Below are positions 34,158 to 46,015 of a stretch of 64,000 nucleotides of DNA, piece after piece; position 1 is the stretch's first letter; every line of letters begins with the position of its first letter. Where the stretch lies: contig JACGCK010000121.1 of assembly GCA_014925825.1 (NCBI GenBank), positions 1-64,000 on the forward strand, written 5' to 3'. The notes beneath the pieces are model-generated. The model made no database searches. It was not told the DNA's origin and saw only the letters and a program-made list of their open reading frames with translations. The translations under genes and the position numbers were made by a program. The stretch is from Pholiota molesta (Eukaryota > Basidiomycota > Agaricomycetes > Agaricales > Strophariaceae).

Positions 34158-35598
34158 ATGGTGAACCATGTTGTCGGCCTCCTTCTCAGCTGGAAGCAAA
34201 TGCGTGATTTTGGCACATTTGTCGCCGGAAAACCCTTGGGCAGCACCATTGAGGCCTTTCCCTATTGTACCGAGGAAGTCGAAAAGTTCCACCATCGCTT
34301 CATAGGCATCGACTACCCAAAGGTATGACATGATTCATGGGCAAAAATTATAACGCCTGTTAAATGCTGTTAAATGCCAGGAAGCTGTTACATGGTGGGT
34401 TACTTTTGGGTTACTCAAGCAGGGTTGGGTTGCATGGTTGGGTTGCATGTAGAATTCGGATTTACGGTCCGACTGTGATCCGGCTGATCTGTCCCATATT
34501 TGGGAATATCTCGAGATGCCGCTGCTGCCGTTGTTCGGAAAGTTCCCGGCCTCCTCCGTGCTCACTGTTTCGATAGCAAGTACGCGTTTTTTGCTCCGTT
34601 TCTGCTTATTTTCTTACTTTTATAAATTTACATGATATATAATATATTCAATAGGCGTAAAATGCTCTAGAAGCATCCTAATATATGTAAAATGTTCATT
34701 TTGAAACCTCTCTTATGAATATATTTAATGCTTTGGGGTACTATCCATGGCCACTGCAGCTTCATGTAAATATCTTCAAGGTATTTTAATATCTGTATAC
34801 TAAATTTAATGTTTGAATAGTTGAATATACAGGCATGGAGGGCTGATGGGAAGGGGGAGAGGAGGAACACATGTCTGTCTATATCCAAAGAGATCCCAAG
34901 CATATGATTTTCAAGCTTTATCCTACAAACCAATGTTAAGAGAAGGACACAATAATAGGAACTTCTATGAATGATGTCTGTGTCAGGGAATAAATGTCAA
35001 GGAGAATGTCATTTTATACTATTCTTTCTGCACATTTGAAGACATTCTAATTTCCACCTGCCATACTATATGTATTCACTGAGCACTCCACTGGAAGGAC
35101 ACTTTTGGTTATATATTTTGTAAATTTATGAAAGCAAAAAAAAAAAAAAAAACAGGAACGGAGCAAAAACGCGTACTTGCTATCGAAACAGTGAGCACAG
35201 AGGAGGCTAGAACTGTCCGAACAACGGCAGCAGCGGCATCTCGAGATATTCCCAAATATGGGACAGATCAGCCGGATCACTGTCGGACCGTAAATCCAAA
35301 TTCTACATGCAACCCGACCACGCAACCCAACCCTGCTTAAGTAACCTAAAAGTAATCTACCATGCAACAGCTTACAGGCGTTCGAATATTTGCCGATAAA
35401 TAATGTCATACAAAGGGTTCGAAGAAATGCAAGCTCATGTTGGTTTTATTCGAACACAGTTCAGAGAAGAAGTTCAACGTGAAGAAGGCAAAGAAATCAC
35501 ATCACACAATGACGGCGAGGGATTGGTTGAAGGCGCGTGGTGTTCCGGACACGGAGAAGCTCAAGTTCGTGGACACCGAAGATACCTTCGTTGGATGA
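34158..35598 (+). CDS. MVNH-family copy 3, interrupted by a spliceable transposon
   Basis: 5' part 34158-34323 (MVNHVVGLLLSWKQMRDFG ... HRFIGIDYPK), 3' part 35416-35598 (GSKKCKLMLVLFEHSSE ... TMTARDWLK ... FVDTEDTFVG, stop TGA). Between them is a long-inverted-repeat transposon. Taking 34324-35415 as an intron (GTATGA...CAAAG) joins the two parts in phase and gives an uninterrupted family sequence across the join (CCCAAAG|GGTTCG, as in copies 1 and 4). Whether it is spliced is unknown; at 1,092 nt it would be long for this genome. If it is not spliced, the copy is truncated at a stop just inside the element, near 34328. The upstream repeated promoter is present from about 33890 on. Confidence 0.6.
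34324..35411. mobile_element. Long terminal-inverted-repeat transposon (foldback/MITE-like), 1,088 bp
   Basis: Ends are perfect inverted GTATGACAT / ATGTCATAC. The inverted similarity continues for about 300 bp on each side (34324-34631 against 35120-35411), including the matching segment around TCTGTCCCATATTTGGG. It is flanked by a direct AAAG on both sides; the empty-site sequence known from paralogues is CCCAAAGGGTTCG, so AAAG is a 4-bp target duplication. The interior (34632-35119) is AT-rich and encodes nothing convincing. It is probably non-autonomous. The superfamily is undetermined. Confidence 0.85.
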
Positions 35599-35818
35599 CT
35601 AGTTTATTGAAGATTAGCTTGTAGAGTACACTGCTGATGGACTTCTTCTCAGTCCGTACTTGTAGATATAGTTGTGGACAAAGAACGGAATGAGCCCGGA
35701 GACATCACAATCAATTGCTATCATTGAACCAGTTTACTTGAAATAGACAGACTATCAATGGAGAGGTCATCATAGTACATAGTGGCCAGATGTGATGAAT
35801 AGCTTCTGCGAATTACAG

Positions 35819-35931
35819 ATGCCGTCCTCCCAGATTCATACCACACTACCGTTGGAAGCCATTGTCCGACGAGAGCGCATCAAGCCTGACAACATCCTCG
35901 ACGTGCGCGAACTTTCATTTGGCGAGTGGCC
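35819..35931 (+). pseudogene. Isolated first-exon fragment of an unknown gene
   Basis: An ATG at 35819 opens a 37-codon coding-like frame (MPSSQIHTTLPLEAIVRRER ... LSFGEWP) ending at a GTGAGT donor at 35932. No matching second exon follows before the next MVNH promoter repeat starts near 36000. It looks like a first exon carried here with a duplicated segment. Confidence 0.35.
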
Positions 35932-36233
35932 GTGAGTGGAAACAGAAGGGCTAAACATGGTAGATTCACTGACCGCCGTTGAACGTTGAGATTTGGATAT
36001 GATTAAGTCTGTTAACAGTTAACCACGACATGCACTAGCACCCTCACCCCAACGCCATCGATATCTCTCCCTCGGAACGTTCATCTCTTCATCTTTCCCA
36101 TTCGTTGATTGACATATCAATCTTCCCAGCTTCAAACACTATATACGGTATGTTGTCCTGCATTGTCTGAAAGTATATGAACATCCTAAAGCATTCGAAC
36201 AGCATTTTAGCACTGAGAACAACATATCATAAG

Positions 36234-36620
36234 ATGGTGAACCATGTTGTCGGCCTGCTTCTCAGTACCAAGCAAATGGTCGAACTCGGCACTTACGTTG
36301 CTGGAAAACCCTTGGATGACGACGAGAATGCCTTCAGCTATTGTCGCCGGGAAGTCAGAAGATTCCAGCATCGCTTCATAGCCCTCGACTACCCAAAGGG
36401 TTCGCAGAAACCCAAGCTGATGTTAGTCTTATGGGACCACGACTCGGAGACTGAGTTTAATCTGCAGAAAGCCAAGAGGTCCAAACTGACAATGACGGCG
36501 AGGGATTGGCTGAAGAATCGTGGCGTTTCGGACACGGAGAACCTCAAGTTTGTGGACACCGAAGATACCTGGATCGAACAGACTGTTCTACGCGGGGGGG
36601 CCTACCCAGCCCCGGTCTAG
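36234..36620 (+). CDS. MVNH-family small protein, copy 4 (unknown function)
   Basis: 128-residue single-exon protein, intact and the closest relative of copy 1: MVNHVVGLLLSTKQMVELG, AGKPLDDDENAF, HRFIALDYPKGS, KLMLVLWDHDSETEF, TMTARDWLKNRG and FVDTEDTWIEQ. The tail diverges after the last motif (TVLRGGAYPAPV against GALRSHGKSTS in copy 1), so the last dozen residues are not constrained. The start at 36234 was chosen because it matches MVNH in every copy; an in-frame ATG 57 bp upstream lies in the repeated leader. The upstream 230 bp is the family promoter repeat. Confidence 0.75.
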   Translation: MVNHVVGLLLSTKQMVELGTYVAGKPLDDDENAFSYCRREVRRFQHRFIALDYPKGSQKPKLMLVLWDHDSETEFNLQKAKRSKLTMTARDWLKNRGVSDTENLKFVDTEDTWIEQTVLRGGAYPAPV

Positions 36621-36763
36621 CTCGTAAGGTACACTACTGATAGACTTCTCAACATAGTTCTACGTACTTGTAGATACAGTGGTCGCGAAGAAAGAATGTA
36701 ATGCATGCGGCATATGATAGGGGAGGTCAGAATTACAAGCTCAGGCCGAGCTTCTGAGGCGTG

Positions 36764-36940
36764 CTAGAAATCGGCTGCTAACGTCATGATGCAAGTTGAA
36801 CCAAAAAGCACAACGTCCTCGGTTCCAAAGTGGTTTCAACCACACGCCAGTAGCACCGTCACCTGAACGCAATCGATATCTCTCCTTGTGAAGGTTCATT
36901 TCGTCATATTTCCCATCTGTTGACTCAGATATCAAACAGC
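36764..36940 (+). repeat. MVNH-family promoter remnant without a gene (unit 5)
   Basis: AAATCGGCTGCTAACGTCATGA, then CGCAATCGATATCTCTCC and TTCATTTCGTCATATTTCCCATCTGTTGA, matches the upstream repeats of the other units. It ends near 36940, before the leader and gene. The stop codon of the TFIIIC subunit gene on the other strand follows within 70 bp, so the array ends here. Confidence 0.8.
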
Positions 36941-37005
36941 GTCGTATACGCGTGCGGTGCAGGTCAAAGCTCTACCCAATTTTCACCTAGCCACATCTCT
37001 TGAAG

Positions 37006-40000
37006 TTAAATGGAAAGCCAACGTCGATACAAGGCATCCGCAAGAGAGGTGGCGCCAGTAAACACGAGGATGAGAGAAAGGTTATATGCAGCTTCGCGCG
37101 CAAACCAATCGTCCTACAGATCGCAGGCGAAGAGAGTGGTGTTAGTCGACATAGGAGGCGAATGCGCAGTAGGAGACGTACCCCTACACTAGCCGCCATT
37201 TCCAGAACACGCTCGTAGTGCTTCACCGCATGAGAATATAGCCCTACATCCCCAAGTCGATTAGCAAGAATGAAACTGACGCCTCAAATATGCGCACACA
37301 CCAAGCTGATGGAACATCCTTCCAAAATTGAACTCAACCTCTCGCATACCGCGGTCATGCACACCCCGCAGCTTCCGGTATTTTGACAAAAAAGCCATAC
37401 CCTATCAAAACATCGTTAGTCAAGAAGAAATCAATTTAATGAGCAGAAGACAAACCTGTACGACAAGATGATGTCGATTATCCGACTGGCGCTGCATAGC
37501 CCTTCCCACAGAAGCAATCGCCAGACATAAACAGATCATCGGATCGTCTGGGTAATAATCATATGCATGAAGCAAGTAGACTTTTGAGAGAAAAAAAACA
37601 GATATCAGCCCCAATGAGGTGAAAAACAATAGACATGACATACAAATGGCGCTCTGATAGCTCTTTGCAGCGATGCAGATCTGCCCATAGATTGTGATAA
37701 TCACCGGATTCTCCTTCGTCGGAAGCTCAACAAAACCCGATTTGTCACCGCCAGCCGCAGCAGTAGGAGTAGCAGCAGAAAGAACCGAGCTCGCATCGCC
37801 ATCCTGAACGGTGGTGCGCTCGATATCGTCGACATCCTCATCTTCCGCCTCGGCCATCTTACTTTGGCTCGTGGGCGCGTAGCGCTTGTTCAAGTTATTC
37901 CACTTGAGGGTTTCTGGGTTCTTGACAGCGGTATCCGATAACTTCATCTCGCGGAACAAGTGCTTCTGCAACGTAGAAGTGATGAAAGCGTCCGTTGTTC
38001 GCAGCCCGCTTGCTAAGGAGGCGATGAGGATGCGCAGAGGCTCATTGTTGAATTGGTGTTGGGTTATCAGCTTGCGTGCTTGTTCGACAACGATATCAAA
38101 ACGCTCCGCCGCGATAGCGCATGCTAGATTTAGATTACGTTGAGCCAAGGTCAAATAAAAATATGTACTGGAAGGCAGCTCACTAATGATCGCAAGTCTT
38201 ATAGAATCCTGCCGCTCCTTTGCTGTGTAGGCGTTCGAAACCATGATATGCCGAAGGATTTCATCAGCAGCGTCGAACTCTCCGCGCTTTGTTAATGTAA
38301 AACAATACTATATATCCCCTAAGCATATGATGTCTTGCGAAAGAAAAAATGACCACGCACTTGCATAAACAACCGCAACCAGTCATCAAAACTGATCCCA
38401 CGAAAGACATTCACAGCCTCCATTTTCGAGCCGCCTCGCGCTGATTTGCGAGCTAGACTATCACGTTCTATGGCGCGATAAGTATATACAGACATATCTG
38501 CAAAGTTGAGTAGATACGTACCCATATCGAGCTGAAGCCGAGACGCCATTCGTTCTTCATCGGCCTCCGTCTCGGCCTCTTCTTGCTGCTGCTGTCTCCT
38601 CTTGCGGGACCTCGGAAACATGCCTCTAAAAGGGTTCGCCTTCAAACACAAAAAACATGAATTAGCCTTCCATCTAATTGATACAATGGAATGCATCATC
38701 ACAACTCACCCGGCTCGTCAAAAACAAATTCCTCGTCTCCCTAAACATGTCCACCAGCTTCTCCGCCTCCACAAGCCACTCCCTCTCAGCATCCGAATCA
38801 CCGGCCAGCATAGCCGGCCAGAGCTCCTTCAGCCTCCGATACCCCCTCACAACTTCCTTCTCCCTCTGCAACTCCAGCTCGCGAAGTTGTGCAGGGGTCA
38901 GCCGAGTCTGGCGTGCAGCAGCAGGTGTTTTGGATTTGGCGGTCGTTTTATCTTCGGCGAAGAGGGACGTGGAGGGGCCGCCAGCAGCGTCATCTGTCTG
39001 TGTTGGGCCTCCACCCCTGCCTCTTTTCTTGCGAGAGTCGATCACTGAGGGAAAAGGCAGTGAGTATGTCGTGTTACACGAAAAAGGGAAAAGGTCACTG
39101 GTACCTTCATAAACAAGATCTAGCGCTTTGCGTGGTTCGCCCATTATTTCATATATCTCTGCTAATTTCATCTTGGCGTCGTTATTTCCAGGATCAGCGA
39201 GCCGGACTAAAAGCAAAGTAATGAGTAAGACACGAAGATGGGAATTTATGCAAGGGACATACTATGTTCATAAACATCTGCAGCATCGCGCAGCTCATCG
39301 ACATTTCGCATACATGCAGCGGTTTGGAGAAGAATATAGATGCTGCTTGTCTGTACCTCTTGGTCAGGCTGGCGTATGCGAAAGGTCAACACGAATACTC
39401 ACAGCCGGATCTCCACCTAGAAGTTCATAAATAGGCTTCGCTTCTGCATACATTTCGCGCTCAAAGTACGCATCTGCTATCTCAGCAAATAGGACCGAAT
39501 AATCGAGAACATCCTCTGCCAATACAGCATTTGCATGCAGCTGCAAGCCCAGAAAAGGCTTAGTCAATTTCAAGGCAGGAAGTCCGAATGCTATTACGCA
39601 CCTTCCCTTCCTCGACGTCCCCCATTTTTATTCGCGCTACGGCAAGTCGGTGGCGTGAATTCGCATCCAGCGGATGGTTGCCTGCTTGCATCGTAGTACC
39701 TTCCGCAGGAATTGGTCGTGGGGGCCAATCTTCTGGATCGTATTCCCGATCGTCCTCGCATAAATCCCAATACTTTTGCTCCGCCCGACCCTGCAACCAC
39801 CGAGTACCGCGCCGAATGGTCTCAATCGCGCGTCCGTGTTCGCCAAGCACGTTGTACAGATCCGCTAGGAGGAGCAGGTCGATCCTTGTGAACCCGGCGT
39901 TATTGCCGTCGGGGTATGTCTTCACGTAGTGGTCCAATGCTTCTTGCAGGAGATTCGCGCATGTGGGGAGCTCGGAGAGTTCGACGAGGATGACGTGCAG

Positions 40001-41050
40001 CTCGCGGAGGACGGTGAGGTCGTGTGGGAAGCGTTTTAGAATGGCGAGGAAGGCATTGCGAGCCTAGCATATATGTCAGTCCAAGAATACAAACTATGCA
40101 AAAAAGGATATACCGTTCGGAAGTCGCCCATCTCCTTGGCTAGAGATGCACGATCCCACAACGCGTCCACGTTGGTAGGATCCAAGCTGTAAACTTTGCG
40201 GTAACAATATAGGGCTTGTTGATTATATCCAAGCTCCCTGCGAAATCGTCAGTATGCCCTCTAATAAATAAATCACAGCTGGCGAACTCACCTCGACTGC
40301 CTTGCGAGACGATCCCATTCTTCGGCGTCGTGTCGAAGATGGGCCGCCATAATTCGGAGCTGCAGTGCCTTCTGTCCTTCTTTCATGTCCTCGTAGCACT
40401 GTGCCAGCACCGACCACGCCGCTGCTGCGCGGGGTTCGATCCGGATGACCTCCTGCATAATGCGGATGGCTTCAGGGAGATTGTTGTCGACATACGCCTG
40501 GTTGCCGTCTCCGATCAGCGCTTTCACCTGTTGCGAGAGCACTGGGCCCGCCACGCGTATTCCTTTCTATGAAAATTTTAGACGCGTTTTAAGATAGTTA
40601 CGTTTGTGCGAACCTTTCGCCGTTTGCGACCAATACCGGAAGCGGCTCGTAAATCGTCCTTGAACTCTGCTTCCTGCTCCTCAATGTCAAAATCCCAATC
40701 CTTCGTCAATAAACTGGCACTGGTGGAGGTCGACCCATCGCGAAGCCGTATGTTCTTGACAAGACGGCTAATCCAATCAGACAAAAACCATTAGTACTTG
40801 AACAGGGTACGCACTCAAAATCGCCTTCGATCTCCTGCTCCGCTGCTACCTCCTCTTGTGAAATGACTTCTTGCTCGCTCTCAGATTCGTCAGACTGCTC
40901 CTCTGAGCCTTCAGTGTCTTCGCCGTCTTCACCGTCCTCGGAGTTGTCAGACGGTTCTTCCTCCCAAGCTTGGTGCCTTTAGCCTTTCCTGCGACTGTAG
41001 TGATCGTGGTTTTACACACCATATACATCATCCTCTGTACCCTCAAACAT
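37006..41050 (-). CDS. TFC4: TFIIIC TPR subunit (tau131/Tfc4, GTF3C3 family)
   Basis: Subunit of RNA polymerase III factor TFIIIC, which binds tRNA-gene promoters and recruits TFIIIB. Sixteen exons join in frame to 1,070 residues (yeast Tfc4 is about 1,025): 41016-41050, 40815-40976, 40614-40767, 40292-40566, 40114-40237, 39602-40063, 39403-39540, 39263-39350, 39105-39206, 38710-39044, 38361-38639, 37644-38307, 37456-37580, 37302-37401, 37182-37243 and 37006-37113. The N-terminus is very acidic (EDGEDGEDTEGSEEQSDESE). Tandem TPR helices follow (ALIGDGNQAYVDNNLPEAIR, AWSVLAQCYEDMKEGQKALQ, ALWDRASLAKEMGD, LAEIYEIMGEPRKALDLVY). A charged linker and C-terminal TPRs come last, ending FNFGRMFHQLG|LYSHAVKHYERVL and EAAYNLS...YRRWLSI, which match the family C-terminus. 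The first intron (39 nt) is the least certain. A divergent 563-bp promoter is shared with the P450 gene. Confidence 0.85.
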
Positions 41051-41613
41051 GATCAAGAATTAGCAGTTCTAGACTGAATAACGTTTGCTCGCCGTCCACT
41101 GCGCGAAGTTGAGGTGCAAGTTGTCCAAGTCACGCCTTGTGACACCTCGCTTTGGCCTTTACGCTCACCATCGGAGTCAGACAGAGAAAAAGAGATTATC
41201 TGGTAGAAAGCAAGCAAGGCGCGGCGTACTCTATTCTTGTGTTCATAATTAACAGAGAACTTCGGCAACTAGCTTTGGACCAGGAAAGCAAGGGCAAATT
41301 TTCAGTCTTGTGATCAACGAGGACTTTGACTTGTGATTTTCTGCGAACGTCGGCTGACATGGCTTGATGGGAAAGGCATGGGAAGCAGCTCGACTTTGGA
41401 GCTTTGAGGACGCGCAGCGACGACGGCATGTCCTGACAAATCGTCGAGAATCAGCGGCAAACTGGCGTTAATCCTGTTCTCTGTGCAAACACTGGTGCAA
41501 TCAGATGACGATGCGAGGGAAGACCGACCATTCATATACACCGACGTCAAAACACAAGCTGCTGATTGTCAATTCCCACTAAGATATCTATCTTTCTATC
41601 CTCTACTTCCATC

Positions 41614-44165
41614 ATGGTGGTCGTCACTCCGGGGGTAGACTTGATAGCTAAAGGCTTCGCTCTGCTGACTGCATATATTGGCATTCTCTCCACGTCGATT
41701 TCCTATCTCACCGCTCGGGCTGGAAGGGATGTTCCCACATGGCCGCTGTTTGCCTTCTGCGCAGGCAGCATCCCTATTGTCGCTAGTGTCTATGTGATTG
41801 GCGGCAAACTCAAGAAGCAGAGAGCTGCAAGGAGGCTTGGAGCCCGAATGATTACAGAGGTACAAGGCAAATATCCCGGAAACCTCGATATTCTTCGAGT
41901 TATGATCAAGAACCTGGACGTTGGGTATCCGGGTATGTATTACTCACAGCAAAATGGCAGTCACTAACGGCGAATTTGCGATTAGGCGATGGTCTTGACG
42001 CGCTGTTGGAGAAACACGGACCGGTCATCAACATGCGCGTTATGTGGTCGGATTTGATCTTGACTACGTCCCCCGAGCATATCAAAACGATATTGGCGTC
42101 GGATTTCCAGAACTATGTCAAGGGCAAGTACCTATTGTTTAGGCTGCACCTTATGCTCTCTCGTTTACGTTCTGCCCAGGTCCACGATTCCACTACAATA
42201 TGGGAGCTGTGTTGGGAACTGGTGTTTTCAACTCTGATGGTAAGTTCTATTTCTCGTCGAGGTATACACACCCAAGTACTCATTGATTCATAGGTGAAAT
42301 GTGGAAGTACGTAACATAACTGAGCCACCATTTTAACCTGTTTTGACTGGATTCCTTGCGAAGGTTCCACCGTTCAATTACCAGGCCCATGTTCACCCGA
42401 GAGCGCATCAGCCACTTCGAGCTATTCGATCGCCAAACCCAACAGGCCATCGGTAAACTTCGCGAACGTCTTCGCGAGGGATACGCCGTAGATTTCCAAG
42501 TCAGTATTTCTCCAATCCCACCATCTCAAATTGCGACTAACACCCAGAAAAAAACCAGGACTTGATGTCCCGCTTCACCCTCGACGCCGCGACCGAGTTC
42601 CTCTTCGGCAACTGCGTAGAGTCTCTCTCTGCTGGCCTCCCATACCCACGCAACGCGCCTTACGTCCCCCTCGTCCGCCGCACGCCCAAGGGCGACGCAG
42701 CCAACGCCTTCGCGCAGGCGTTCTTGGAGTCGCAGGAGATCATTTCCGTCAGGGAGCGCTCTGGTTGGGTGTGGCCGCTCGGAGAAATCATGCGGGATAA
42801 GACGTATGCGCCGATGCAGATTGTGAACTCGTATATCGAGCCCATCGTGGAAGAGGCTTTGTGGAAGAAGCGGCAGAGCCCAAAGGCGGCGGGGGCGGCG
42901 ATAGAAGCTGACGATGCGACGCTTTTGGATCATTTGGTCGATGTTACTGACGATCCGGTCGTCCTTAAAGACGAGATGTAAGGGTTTTTTGGAGCTCACT
43001 TCCAGATGTTGGTGCTGATGTTTTGTATTCTTTTGCAGTCTGAACATCATGATTGGTATGTGAAACGATCACATGTAGAAAATCCAGTATCGCTGAATTA
43101 GTTTTATTGTTTAGCGGGACGAGATACCACCGCAGCCACACTGACTTTCATATTTTATTTCCTCGCTATCTATCCCGACGTTTGCGCACGCCTTCGCGAA
43201 GAAATTATCTCCAAGGTCGGATCGACGCGTCGTCCAGATTACGATGATGTCCGCGACATGAAGTACCTGCGTGCCGTCATTAATGGTTAGTCTCCTTCAA
43301 ATCTTTCATGCGCCATGCCCAAATCATCTTTGAAATAGAAACTTTGCGTCTATACCCTATCGTGTAAGGCAAACAAAGAATTCTCATCCTCCCGTCATCT
43401 CATTTTTTTTCAAAGGCCATTCAACGTCCGGGAAAGTATCAACGATACCACATGGACGTCAGATGATCCTACCAAGAAACCATTTTTCATCCCGGCTGGT
43501 ACTAAGTAAAATAGCTCAATTCTGCCCACAGCTTATATATGATGGCTAACTCGAATTTTGTAGGACTGCCTACTCCGTTTTCATGATGCACAGGCGCACA
43601 GATCTGTGGGGTCCCGATGGTAATATCCCGTCTCGCTATCCACTGCTGTGTGTTCATGTATTCGTTTTGTTATCCAGCTGAGGAATTTGATCCCGACCGC
43701 TTCTTGGATGACCGCCTCAAGAAATACCTCTCCAAGAACCCTTTCATCTTCCTCCCCTTCAACGCCGGCCCTCGTATCTGCCTTGGTCAACAGGTAACTA
43801 TTACACTCACCATTTTTTCTAAAATCCTTCGTCTCATAAAAACTGATAAATCGATAAATTTAATTTATAGTTCGCCTATAACGAAATGTCGTTCATGATC
43901 ATCCGCCTCCTGCAGTCATTCAGCTCTGTCGACCTCGCACCGAGCGCCGCACCGCCTGAGGCGCACCCCCCAGCGGAGTGGGCCCAAGCGAAAGGGCGCA
44001 AGGCTATTGAGAGGCTGTTCCCCAAGATGCACCTTACCATGTACACGAATGTGAGTTTTTATATTTCTTTCTATTCAGGCCTTATGTTCTGATTTGATGA
44101 ACGGGGAATGTCAGGGCGGTTTGTGGGTTAAGATGAATGAAAGCGATGCTGCTGGAACCATTTGA
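41614..44165 (+). CDS. Membrane-bound cytochrome P450 monooxygenase (CYP63-like)
   Basis: Heme monooxygenase of the ER membrane. Resemblance to the basidiomycete CYP63 / fatty-acid-hydroxylase group is my reading of the N-terminus ([11 protein letters not shown]) and of overall layout; the substrate is unknown. Fourteen exons join in frame to 596 residues: 41614-41932, 41986-42123, 42180-42239, 42294-42306, 42364-42499, 42559-42977, 43039-43055, 43115-43285, 43339-43363, 43416-43505, 43564-43619, 43678-43793, 43871-44050 and 44115-44165. N-terminal hydrophobic segments come first, then [20 protein letters not shown] (C helix), [12 protein letters not shown] (I helix), ETLRLYP (ExxR) and the heme loop [17 protein letters not shown] with the Cys ligand. 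Exon 4 is 13 nt and exon 7 is 17 nt. The second intron uses a GC donor (G|GCAAGT). Confidence 0.9.
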
Positions 44166-46015
44166 ATTTGTCATAAATCTTTCCTTGGTTGTATGTTGGA
44201 TATGTTCAAAATTCATTGCTTGTATGAACCAATAACTGAAATTGTATAATGTAATAATAGCGTCTATCCAATGTCTTGACTGCGTGCGCAAGGCGTCAAC
44301 GCTGCTTGAAGTTCTTCAATACCCAATGTTTCAAACATTTCAAGCATATGGCTGTCTAAAGTTAATCATTACTAGTTAAGTACAATACAGAACTACGAGT
44401 TTGACCACCACGACAGTTCGATGCAATACACATATCGGATTTCAATGCGTCCAATTTGAATACCCCAAACGCGGATCATACGCGTAAGAGAGGCAGGACG
44501 AACAGACCGTGAAGTGAATTAATATACAGGCTTGATCGTTATTGGAGACCTCGATGGTACTTATCAGCCCAAATATTTTGAATCCGATTCTAATGGATCT
44601 TGTTGTGAATGTTTGGTAGCTAGCACTCGAGAGAAGCGTGATGGGCTGAGCAAAGTCTCGGTCGTCCGGCTCGTCGAGTGAATGGGGGAAAGCGAGAGCG
44701 GAACCGCAGACAAAGCCACAGGGGCCACAGGCAATATACGAAGCTTTTCAACAGACTAGGAAGGCGTGCTGCTCAGTGGACGCTATGATGACACAACCTT
44801 GTCTCCGCATGCAGTTATTATCAGTACTGAAATTTGAAAGGCTGTGCGCAGGGTCTCTATTAATCATCGCTTGCCGACCTTGCTTGGGATGAAGTCTACG
44901 GCGTGGAGAAGACGTTGGAGGGGCGTGTGCTCATGTTTCACGCCCGCCTACGATCGTAAATACTACTCCGTCATTTGCTACCCTATTGCCCATGACGCAG
45001 TCCTGAGTCTAGCTACAGAGTCAATCACGATGCAAGATTTTCTGATCAGATGCCACTCACTGTCGTGCCGCGCGCAGTGGCCAATGCACGAATGATATTT
45101 TTGGGGATGCCGAAGCATGGAGCAGCATGGAGCTCCGTCATGCTATGGTCAATGGGTGAATGAGATACTTATTCCTGCAGCTTTCATTTCGGCGCCTCTA
45201 ACTTCTAAGTATGGCACTGGGACTATTTTTAATTGCATGAGTTGGCTGAAAATACACAGTAGGCAACTGAGGACTGGGCTTTGGTTGGATCTTCCATTCC
45301 AAGAGCGATGATCAGCCGCGACTGAAAGAACTAGAGTACTGCCGAATTCCGTCAGTAAGCGTATTTTTCAGACGACTAGTTTCTTGCCGATTGGTCATTG
45401 CAACGGACCTTTGATCCTGAGTGGCACGTTCTTAATCTTTACAGTTTACCGCGTTTTTATACAGTTTTAGGATGTCTACCTGCAGGATGCTTACGGCCAC
45501 TCTAAACTGTCTGAATTTATTTCCAATACTCTAATGATTATCTCACTGGGCTTAATCCCTCATTTGATTTGAAGCTCGCAAAAATGGAGCTTAATTTCTC
45601 TTCACACAGGTTCAAGCGCAAAGCGCTCAACAGTAGCAGTGGCGATACGTTTGGGTCCTCGTGGTTTACGCCTGTCGCTGTCTACAACTTTGGGCCCCAG
45701 GGTAAAATTGTTTGTTCCCTGCCTGCTATTGAAAGGGATCGAGACCATGGACCCTTGCTCTTACAGTATAGCTATGGATTATTTAGGCATAGCATTGCGC
45801 CGATAGCTCCACAATGTCCGTGGTGAAACGACATCAACGCGTTTTCGCGTATGAATTTCCGTCGATGGTGAGGTGTCGGCTTCACTGCACCCTCTCAGAG
45901 ATAAACAATGTGGTACCCTGCTGCGGGTATCTGTATATTTAAGCAATCCAGCTCAGTCGAAGGATGCGCAATATAATATCCTACAAGGCGCCTTCGCGAT
46001 AATTCGTTCGACAAA
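44166..46015. other. Intergenic, no gene seen
   Basis: About 1.85 kb without a supportable gene. Open frames are short, and no splice chain or domain emerges on either strand. A TATATTTAAG-like box lies near 45932, about 85 bp before the next start codon, and fits a core promoter for the downstream gene. Confidence 0.55.

Noticed and set aside
36585..36620. LRGG near the C-terminus of MVNH copy 4, like a ubiquitin tail
   Set aside because: The motif is absent from copies 1 and 3, the tail is the least conserved part, and the body shows no ubiquitin-like pattern.
38498..38521. 24-nt GTACGT..GCAG stretch in the TFIIIC subunit gene as an intron
   Set aside because: Too short for splicing and a multiple of three with an open frame. 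Kept as coding sequence (TYLLNFAD).
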